From the NCBI GenBank assembly GCA_023396365.1, contig JAEWWL010000026.1, positions 1-10,873 of the forward strand: 10,873 bases of DNA, given 5' to 3'. This document shows positions 5,988 through 10,873 of this stretch, one piece after another. The notes under the pieces were generated by a model, which searched no databases, had not been told where the DNA came from, and saw nothing but the letters and a program-made list of their open reading frames with translations. Within the stretch, counting starts at the first letter, position 1. Every line of letters begins with the position of its first letter. The translations under genes were made by a program, and so were the position numbers. This DNA comes from Methanobacteriota archaeon (lineage in GTDB: Archaea > Halobacteriota > Methanomicrobia > Methanomicrobiales > Methanomicrobiaceae).

Positions 5988-6421
5988 ATACGGGCATCTG
6001 CCGGTTTGGGCTTTGGAGAGTGCGTGTTGAATGGTCTGATGACTTAATACACAGAATCTCTTTTATTCGCACAGGAGATGAGTCATATATACCTGTCCAG
6101 ATAAAACAATTTTTGACAGGAAAAAAAACTGATCTCTCTCCACTAAAATCCATTGCATTATCAGACGGTTATCCTTTCAGTGAAATATACAGGGCAGTTA
6201 TGGAAATCCCCTACGGAGAGACAAGAACTTATTCAGAAATTGGAAAAATGACAGGAACACACCACAGAACTGTCGGTGTTGCAATGAGGAGAAATCCGAC
6301 ACCGCTTATAATCCCCTGCCACAGAGTAATATCCAAAAACGGACCGGGTGGATTCACTCCTGATATTGAGATAAAAAAGTCTCTTATAAAGATGGAAAAT
6401 AAAGTTTTGAAATCTCTCTGA
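5978..6421 (+). CDS. ogt: Methylated-DNA--protein-cysteine methyltransferase (O6-alkylguanine repair)
   Basis: The 147-residue suicide repair protein transfers the alkyl group from O6-alkylguanine in DNA to its own cysteine. The acceptor is C114 in PCHRV (113-117). Upstream are the DNA-reading segment IPYGETRTYSEIGKMTG (77-93), HHRTVGVAMRRNP (95-107) with the hinge Asn at 106, and IIPCHRVI. After the active site comes NGPGGFTPDIEIKKSLIKME, the usual closing block. The N-terminal domain is short, as in compact archaeal forms. Because the cysteine is present, it is an active transferase type and not an alkyltransferase-like protein with the Cys replaced. The ATG lies inside the last codons of the helicase gene (10-bp overlap in a different frame), which indicates translational coupling. 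No separate promoter is seen. Confidence 0.94.
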   Translation: MEINTGICRFGLWRVRVEWSDDLIHRISFIRTGDESYIPVQIKQFLTGKKTDLSPLKSIALSDGYPFSEIYRAVMEIPYGETRTYSEIGKMTGTHHRTVGVAMRRNPTPLIIPCHRVISKNGPGGFTPDIEIKKSLIKMENKVLKSL

Positions 6422-6459
6422 TTTATGACAGATTGAATCATATATTACAGCAGATTACA

Positions 6460-7380
6460 ATGAAGGTAGCAATATTGGGTGCAGGCGCAGTAGGTCTTTG
6501 CATAGCTGCAAAACTCTCAAAAAAATGTGAAGTTTATGCAGTCAGCAGAAAACGGCATGCAGAGGCAGTCAAAGAACGCGGTTTTGTAATGACAGGTTTG
6601 TGGGGTGATGAGAAATATTCTTTTTATTGTTCAGAAACTCTTCCGGCCGAAGAAAAATTTGATTACATCATAATTTCCTCAAAGTCCAATGCTACAAGAG
6701 GAATCTGCAATCAGTTTTCCAGATTTTTGAAGAACACTCCTGTTGTAAGTCTTCAAAACGGCATAGGAAATGAAGAAATTATTGCAGAATATACAGACAG
6801 TGTAATCGGCGGAATGATAATAACCGGATTTGAATGGCGCCAGGACGCATACGTAAATGTGTCTGTTCAGGCAGCACCAATAAGGCTTGGTGTTTACCCG
6901 GCCGGAAGTGATGACAAAACAAAAAAATTAATCAGTCTTTTTAAAGACTCCGGGATGGATGTCATTGAAGATGAAAATATCAGCGGCGCCATATGGGGAA
7001 AGACTCTTTATAATGCCGCCTTAAATCCCCTTGGAGCCATAATGAAAGTTCCATACGGAAAACTTCTGGATGAGAACTCATGGAGAATAATATCAGATAT
7101 TGTAAATGAGACATTTGATGTCATCAGGTCTGAAGGCATAATCCTTCAATGGAATACAGCCGATGAATATCTTGATTATTTAAAGAACAAACAGATACCT
7201 TCCACAGCAGAGCATCATTCATCAATGTATCAGGATCTCTCTTCATGCAAAAAAACCGAGATCGAATTTATCAATGGCAGGATTGTTGAAATTGGTGAGA
7301 AGAATAATATCAGAACTCCTGTCAACAAAACTGTGGTAAACCTGATGAAATTTAAGGAAAATTTAATCTCCGCCAAATAA
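6460..7380 (+). CDS. panE: 2-dehydropantoate 2-reductase (ketopantoate reductase)
   Basis: The cytosolic enzyme reduces ketopantoate to pantoate with NAD(P)H for coenzyme A synthesis; in archaea pantoate then goes to pantoate kinase and phosphopantothenate synthetase. The 306-residue protein begins with the Rossmann loop MKVAILGAGAVG (G7, G9, G12). It has SLQNGIGNEE (97-106, substrate Asn100), the catalytic Lys181 in WGKTLYNAALNPLGA, and SSMYQDL with TEIEFINGRIV (254-276; Glu267 in the substrate site). These are the hallmark elements. ATG 6460 is chosen because the Rossmann strand starts at residue 2; an upstream in-frame TTG at 6433 would add nine residues with no binding site. The 38-bp gap after the alkyltransferase and the 15-bp gap before mobA suggest one transcript. 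The family includes some reductases of other 2-oxo acids, so substrate is inferred. Confidence 0.9.
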   Translation: MKVAILGAGAVGLCIAAKLSKKCEVYAVSRKRHAEAVKERGFVMTGLWGDEKYSFYCSETLPAEEKFDYIIISSKSNATRGICNQFSRFLKNTPVVSLQNGIGNEEIIAEYTDSVIGGMIITGFEWRQDAYVNVSVQAAPIRLGVYPAGSDDKTKKLISLFKDSGMDVIEDENISGAIWGKTLYNAALNPLGAIMKVPYGKLLDENSWRIISDIVNETFDVIRSEGIILQWNTADEYLDYLKNKQIPSTAEHHSSMYQDLSSCKKTEIEFINGRIVEIGEKNNIRTPVNKTVVNLMKFKENLISAK

Positions 7381-7383
7381 TTT

Positions 7384-7388
7384 GGGAG
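7384..7388 (+). promoter_or_regulatory. Shine-Dalgarno site supporting the TTG start of mobA
   Basis: GGGAG lies seven bases before TTG 7396, in the short panE-mobA gap. No ATG or GTG lies in frame near the MobA N-terminal motif, so this site is what makes the TTG start credible. Confidence 0.6.
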
Positions 7389-7395
7389 TTGTGAT

Positions 7396-7992
7396 TTGAA
7401 GTCAGCAATTATTCTTGCAGGAGGAGAGGCCAGGCGTGCCGGAGGAATGGAAAAATACTTTTTCTCATATGAAGGCAGGACTTTTATTGAAAGACTTATT
7501 TCAACGCTTCAGGATCTGGTTGATGAGATAATAATTGTTGCACGTGATGAACCGCAGTGCAGAAGATTTGAAGAGATAAAAGGCGTCAGGGTTGTATGTG
7601 ATATCAGGAAAGGAACAGGACCTGTTGGCGGGCTTCATGCAGGAATAAAGGCAGCAGAAGGCGATGTGCTGTTTGCTGTTGCATGCGATATGCCCTTTGT
7701 CAATATGGATGTCATAAACAGGCTTTTTAGTCTTTCTGAGAATTATGATGCAGCCATTCCATACTGGAACGATGATATGCTTGAGCCTCTTCACGCAGTT
7801 TATAAGAAAAAAGCTCTTGAAGAATATATGAAGTCACACAATTCACTTTCTCTTCGCGAGATGATTAAGAGCATCAACTCATGTTATGTAAATGTCGAAC
7901 AACTGCGTGATATTGACCCTGATCTGCTGACATTTACCAACATCAACCATCTGCACGAATTAGAAGAACTCGAAAGAAGAGAGCTTATTTAA
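7396..7992 (+). CDS. mobA: Molybdenum cofactor guanylyltransferase (MobA-like)
   Basis: The 198-residue nucleotidyltransferase joins GMP from GTP to molybdopterin, giving the guanine dinucleotide cofactor used by formate and formylmethanofuran dehydrogenases. The GTP-binding signature is IILAGGEARRAGGMEK (5-20, with Lys20). GTGPVGGLHAGIKAAEG (73-89), the metal-binding VACDMPFV (95-102, Asp98), EPLHAVY (130-136) and the closing FTNINHLHEL (180-189) all match MobA. Translation begins at TTG 7396, preceded by GGGAG at 7384-7388; the first strand then starts at residue 3, as expected. It follows panE by 15 bp and its stop TAA touches the rlmH ATG. Related enzymes acting on CTP or sugar nucleotides share the fold, but the full motif set points to MobA. 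Confidence 0.9.
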   Translation: MKSAIILAGGEARRAGGMEKYFFSYEGRTFIERLISTLQDLVDEIIIVARDEPQCRRFEEIKGVRVVCDIRKGTGPVGGLHAGIKAAEGDVLFAVACDMPFVNMDVINRLFSLSENYDAAIPYWNDDMLEPLHAVYKKKALEEYMKSHNSLSLREMIKSINSCYVNVEQLRDIDPDLLTFTNINHLHELEELERRELI

Positions 7993-8478
7993 ATGACAAC
8001 TTCTGTAAAAATTATTGCGGCAGGTAAATTAAAAGAGAAATACCTCCAGGATGGAACTGCAGAATATGCAAAACGCTTAAATTCCTTCATCAATCTTGAA
8101 TTTGTAGAAATACCCGATGAACCTCTTCCGAAAAATCCCTCTGATTCTCAGATAAAAAAGATTCTTGACAATGAGGGGAAGAATATTCTTTCTCATATTA
8201 AGGAGAGAGACTATGTCATTTTGCTTGATTTAAAAGGTGAGATGACTGATTCAGAAACACTTGCTGCAAAGATAAAATCCCTTGAACTCTCAGGTTTGGG
8301 TAGGATTGTCTTTGTCATTGGCGGAAGCCTTGGAGTTTCTGAAAGTCTGATTGAAAAAGCGAATTTCAGACTTTGCCTCTCAAAGCTTACATTTACTCAC
8401 CAGATGGCAAGATTTATTCTAACCGAGCAGTTATACAGGGCATACAGTATAAACAGCGGCGGAAAATATCACAGATAA
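7993..8478 (+). CDS. rlmH: 23S rRNA (pseudouridine-N3)-methyltransferase RlmH
   Basis: The 161-residue protein is a SPOUT (knotted) methyltransferase of the RlmH/YbeA family, which in bacteria N3-methylates pseudouridine 1915 in helix 69 of 23S rRNA using S-adenosylmethionine. The N-terminal strand is VKIIAAGKLKEKYLQDGTAE. The knot region shows YVILLDLKGEMTDSE, then IVFVIGGSLGVSESL, and the C-terminal HQMARFILTEQLYRAYSI ends in the conserved KYHR tail (158-161). The bacterial protein is about 155 residues, so this is full length. ATG follows the mobA stop directly (TAAATG), which implies coupled translation; only a weak GAG-rich sequence precedes it. The family is chiefly bacterial and patchy in archaea, so an ancient transfer is plausible. 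The archaeal target site is inferred. Confidence 0.92.
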   Translation: MTTSVKIIAAGKLKEKYLQDGTAEYAKRLNSFINLEFVEIPDEPLPKNPSDSQIKKILDNEGKNILSHIKERDYVILLDLKGEMTDSETLAAKIKSLELSGLGRIVFVIGGSLGVSESLIEKANFRLCLSKLTFTHQMARFILTEQLYRAYSINSGGKYHR

Positions 8479-8498
8479 AAAAAATTATTCTGTTTTTT
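8477..8498. terminator. Bidirectional terminator between rlmH and pyrK
   Basis: The 25-bp gap between the convergent stop codons holds an A-run (8477-8484, oligo-T for leftward transcripts) and a T-run (8493-8498, oligo-T for rightward transcripts). Each lies just after the stop of the gene it would end, so this compact element can serve both operons. Confidence 0.55.
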
Positions 8499-8503
8499 AA
8501 AGA

Positions 8504-9283
8504 TTAGTGTCCCCCGCAGGATTTAATCCTTCTTCCGGATGCATCGCGGGAGTATTTTGAAAACTCACTGCTTTTTAGCAGAAGATCGCCTGAAAATACC
8601 GGACCGTCACGGCAGACGCGAAGTCCTTCGGGATCAAGGCAGCATGAACCGCATATTCCAACACCGCATTTCATGTAGCGGACCAAAGAGAACTGCCCTT
8701 TTTTAGTCAGATTATAATCATCCAAAACTCTTAAAACTCCGGCCATCATAATCTCGGGGCCGCAGACACAAACAGTATCAAATGAATTCAGATCAACCTT
8801 TTGCATCAGCTCTGTTACAAAACCGTGGTGGCCGTATGATCCGTCATCGGTTGATATATGAAGGTCTGTTAATTCAGAAAGTTCTTTTTCATAAAGAATT
8901 TCTGCCTTATTTCTTGAGCCAAGAAGAAATGTCTCACACTGCCCCTTTTGTGCAAGAGGTCTTAGAGGTGCTGCTCCAACACCTCCTGCAACTGCTAGAA
9001 CCTTATTTTTTGGAGAAAACCCGTTTCCAAGTGGCGCTTTTATTCCCAGTTTATCTCCGGTTTTCATTGAAAACAATGCCTCAGTTGCATCTCCGACCTT
9101 CTGAACGGTGATAGAATCTGCTGACGAAAGACCCATCGGTATTTCATCAACACCGGGAATCCATACCATGCAGAACTGTCCTGCATTAAAATCAAATTTC
9201 CTGTCAAAAACAAAAGTCCTGATTGAAGGAGTTTCGTCAATTATCTCTTTTATCTTCACGACAACAGAAGGTATCTCAATCAT
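8504..9283 (-). CDS. pyrK: Dihydroorotate dehydrogenase electron transfer subunit
   Basis: The 259-residue FAD and [2Fe-2S] subunit carries electrons from PyrD to NAD+ in class 1B dihydroorotate dehydrogenase. The ferredoxin-reductase-like FAD part includes the loop NAGQFCMVWIPG (33-44), with the usual arginine-type motif replaced by IPMGLSSAD (48-56). The NAD-binding domain starts at VLAVAGGVGAAPLRPLA (95-111) and includes CVCGPEIMM (172-180). The cluster ligands are C206, C211, C214 and C224 in MKCGVGICGSC and LRVCRDGPVF; the gap between the last two is short (nine residues). A C-terminal SCGGH adds a further Cys and His. The start overlaps the pyrD stop by 8 bp, and GGGTG at 9293-9289 sits five bases before the ATG, which indicates coupled translation and a matched subunit ratio. 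Confidence 0.93.
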   Translation of the reverse strand: MIEIPSVVVKIKEIIDETPSIRTFVFDRKFDFNAGQFCMVWIPGVDEIPMGLSSADSITVQKVGDATEALFSMKTGDKLGIKAPLGNGFSPKNKVLAVAGGVGAAPLRPLAQKGQCETFLLGSRNKAEILYEKELSELTDLHISTDDGSYGHHGFVTELMQKVDLNSFDTVCVCGPEIMMAGVLRVLDDYNLTKKGQFSLVRYMKCGVGICGSCCLDPEGLRVCRDGPVFSGDLLLKSSEFSKYSRDASGRRIKSCGGH

Positions 9284-10166
9284 GTGCGCACCCTATGATA
9301 TCTGATGGTTTTTCTCCGTCTTCAGAGTATAAATCGCCGGCAATTTTTGAAAATATGTCACTGCCATCCAAAACAGCACTTCCTATCTCAACAGCACATG
9401 CTCCTGCCATCATCATCTCTATTACATTGTCTGCGGATGACACACCTCCGCATCCGATGACAGGTATACTGAGTGCTTCATAAAGCTCCCATACACAACG
9501 GACTGCTACCGGAAATATTGCAGGTCCTGAAAGTCCGCCGGTTTTGTTCCCAAGAACCGGACGCTTAAGCCCTGTTGAAATTCTCATTGCCTTTAGTGTG
9601 TTCACCGCAACAACGGCACTGGCTCCTCCTTCCTGTGCTGATATTCCCGATTCAGTGATATCAGTAACATTTGGAGTGAGCTTGACCCATACCGGCAGAC
9701 CTGTTTTTGCTGCAGCATGTGTGCATTCATAGACAAGATCAGGATTGCATCCGATCTGTGCCCCATAGCCCTGTGCATGCGGGCAGGACACATTCAGCTC
9801 AAGGCCGGATACCTTATCCTTAAACCATGAGGCAACCTCAGAAAATTCTTCAGGATTCCCTCCAAAAATACTTGCAATAACCGGCTTTCCTTTTAAAATT
9901 TCAAGTTCTTCAATAAAGTTGTGAGAAGGATTTGGAAGCCCCATTGCATTCATTACCGCGCCGTCCATTACATAAACACAGGGGCCTTTATGCCCGTCCT
10001 TTGGAGCCGGCCCGATTGATTTTGTTACAACTGCGCCGGCGCCCATACTCAGCATTCTGTTAAGCGATGCTCCGGTTGTGCCAAGAATGCCTGCCGCCAG
10101 TATCAGGTGATTGTTAATTCCTATACCGCCGGCTGTGATATTATCTTCCCTTAATAAAGTCACCAT
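9276..10166 (-). CDS. pyrD: Dihydroorotate dehydrogenase, catalytic subunit (class 1B)
   Basis: The 296-residue FMN beta/alpha-barrel enzyme oxidises dihydroorotate to orotate, the fourth step of pyrimidine synthesis. ILAAGILGTTG (22-32) is the first barrel strand, and TKSIGPAPKDGHKGP (48-62) holds Lys49. LELNVSCPH (122-130) has Asn125 and the catalytic base Cys128, which marks class 1 enzymes (class 2 uses Ser). VWVKLTPNVTDI (159-170) holds the FMN Lys162, NKTGGLSGPAI is at 207-217, and the phosphate loop is VIGCGGVSSADNVIEMM (236-252). The pairing with pyrK makes it 1B. ATG 10166 has no Shine-Dalgarno sequence; an AT-rich core centred near 10196 would give a nearly leaderless message. It is the first gene of the pyrD-pyrK operon and diverges from mdh. 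Confidence 0.95.
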   Translation of the reverse strand: MVTLLREDNITAGGIGINNHLILAAGILGTTGASLNRMLSMGAGAVVTKSIGPAPKDGHKGPCVYVMDGAVMNAMGLPNPSHNFIEELEILKGKPVIASIFGGNPEEFSEVASWFKDKVSGLELNVSCPHAQGYGAQIGCNPDLVYECTHAAAKTGLPVWVKLTPNVTDITESGISAQEGGASAVVAVNTLKAMRISTGLKRPVLGNKTGGLSGPAIFPVAVRCVWELYEALSIPVIGCGGVSSADNVIEMMMAGACAVEIGSAVLDGSDIFSKIAGDLYSEDGEKPSDIIGCAHD

Positions 10167-10187
10167 TTGGATTGAGCATACTTTAGA

Positions 10188-10204
10188 GCTATTTTATTAT
10201 TAGC
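10188..10204. promoter_or_regulatory. Symmetric AT-rich promoter core between pyrD and mdh
   Basis: GCTA (10188-10191) and TAGC (10201-10204) are inverted copies flanking nine A/T bases (TTTTATTAT). The dyad centre is 10196; the midpoint between the pyrD ATG (10166) and mdh ATG (10227) is 10196.5. An AT box here lies about 30 bp before each start, the right place for leaderless transcription both ways, and neither gene has a Shine-Dalgarno sequence. A looser pair, TTTAG (10182-10186) and CTAAA (10211-10215), flanks it. A shared core is inference. Confidence 0.45.
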
Positions 10205-10226
10205 ATTCGCCTAAACTTAGTCAACA

Positions 10227-10873
10227 ATGACGCACCTCTCCATAATCGGAGCAGGAAAGATTGGCGGAGAAGTTGCATATCTCTCAACAGTGATGGGTAT
10301 TGCTGATGAATTAACAATGACTGACTGCAATTCTTCCCTTCTTCTTGCCCAGCAGCTTGACATAATCCATACCGGAATTGATATCAGCATATCCACAGAT
10401 AAAGACGATATTAAAAGATCTGATATAATCATTTTTTCAGCAGGTCTTCCAAGAAATCCCGATATTAAGACAAGAGCTGATCTGCTGGACGCAAATATAC
10501 CGGTCGCAGAGGAGTTTTGTAAGAATCTCAAAGGTTTTGATGGAATAATAATCAGTATTACAAATCCTGTCGATGCTTTAAACTACTTCATATGCAGCAA
10601 AACAGAGATTGATAAAAGCAGGTGCATAGGTTTTGGAGGACAGATTGACCTTGCACGGTTAAATTATTTTTTAAAATCCAGAGACCTTGATACAAAAAAC
10701 TCATTAGTCATAGGAGAGCATGGTGAACATCAGGTTCCTCTCTTTTCAGAAATCCCTGATATCATTAAAAATGATGTAAGAGAGGAGATTCTGGCAGAGA
10801 TGAGAGGAGCCAGTATGCCGGTGATAAAAGGAAAAGGCGGTACTGTCTTTGGGCCGGTCTATAATATCATAAA
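10227..10873 (+). CDS. mdh: Malate dehydrogenase, N-terminal part (C-terminus outside the window)
   Basis: 215 codons are visible before the right edge. The protein belongs to the lactate/malate dehydrogenase family. The Rossmann loop is IIGAGKIGGEVA (6-17). Asp33 at the end of the second strand (TMTDC) suggests a preference for NAD over NADP. SAGLPRNP (71-78) carries Arg76 at the specificity position where lactate dehydrogenases have Gln, favouring malate. TRADLL (82-87) has the second substrate arginine, ITNPVDAL (111-118) the conserved Asn113, GQIDLARLNY (138-147) Asp141 and Arg144, and IGEHGEHQVPLF (162-173) the catalytic His165. The enzyme interconverts malate and oxaloacetate in the cytosol. 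ATG 10227 fits the first strand at residue 4; with no Shine-Dalgarno sequence and an AT box about 30 bp before, the message is probably leaderless. The missing part should be about 80-100 residues. Confidence 0.92.
   Translation, partial: MTHLSIIGAGKIGGEVAYLSTVMGIADELTMTDCNSSLLLAQQLDIIHTGIDISISTDKDDIKRSDIIIFSAGLPRNPDIKTRADLLDANIPVAEEFCKNLKGFDGIIISITNPVDALNYFICSKTEIDKSRCIGFGGQIDLARLNYFLKSRDLDTKNSLVIGEHGEHQVPLFSEIPDIIKNDVREEILAEMRGASMPVIKGKGGTVFGPVYNII

Noticed and set aside
7501..7794. Open frame antisense to mobA
   Set aside because: It covers the GPVGGLHAG and CDMP motifs of MobA on the other strand and has no independent support.
8782..9111. Open frame antisense to pyrK
   Set aside because: The pyrK frame carries clear FAD/NAD motifs and cluster cysteines; the antisense product is low-complexity and lacks a start signal.
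10217..10531. Open frame antisense to the start of malate dehydrogenase
   Set aside because: The plus-strand frame encodes the Rossmann loop and substrate arginines; the antisense frame is a by-product.
1..10873. Mobile elements, CRISPR, tRNA or rRNA genes, or a defence island
   Set aside because: No transposase or integrase motifs, no repeated spacer-like units, no cloverleaf or rRNA-like stretches, and no terminal repeats were seen; genes are mostly housekeeping.

Overview
The window reads as a piece of an AT-rich archaeal chromosome, most likely a methanogen of the Methanomicrobiales (Methanomicrobiaceae-like). This rests on several things: an XPD-type iron-sulfur helicase, archaeal-style GGTGAT ribosome binding sites mixed with genes that seem leaderless, AT-rich TATA elements about 25-30 bp before start codons, and an exported protein whose N-terminus resembles Methanomicrobiales surface proteins. 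The taxon is inferred from recognition, not computed. No rRNA, tRNA, CRISPR array, transposase, phage gene or integration scar was seen. This is mostly core-genome sequence.

Layout. (1) 1-314, minus: the 5' part of an exported surface protein running off the left edge. (2) 417-920 and 1084-2226, plus: two adjacent flavodoxin-domain paralogues. The second carries an unrecognised N-terminal region, a hydrophobic segment and a charged linker. Their upstream regions hold three perfect 7-bp dyads that could be operators. (3) 2223-3563, minus: purB, whose stop codon overlaps that of the second flavodoxin gene. (4) 3670-3894, minus: a one-domain PspC-like membrane protein, divergent from (5), a probable five-gene operon on the plus strand at 3984-8478: XPD-like helicase, O6-alkylguanine-DNA alkyltransferase (10-bp overlap), ketopantoate reductase, MobA, and RlmH (starting right after the mobA stop). 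(6) 8504-10166, minus: the pyrD-pyrK pair, with an 8-bp overlap. (7) 10227 to the right edge, plus: malate dehydrogenase, divergent from pyrD.

Functions. purB serves purine synthesis and pyrD-pyrK pyrimidine synthesis. panE serves coenzyme A synthesis and mobA the guanine dinucleotide form of the molybdenum/tungsten cofactor used by formate and formylmethanofuran dehydrogenases. The helicase and alkyltransferase form a translationally coupled DNA-repair pair. rlmH is a ribosomal RNA methyltransferase. mdh belongs to the incomplete TCA pathway of methanogens.

The least explained parts are the tandem flavodoxin pair, especially the multi-part second protein, and the promoter architecture. The 60-bp pyrD/mdh intergenic region has its AT-rich core and a small dyad almost exactly midway between the two start codons. 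I found no clear evidence of a new defence or mobile system.
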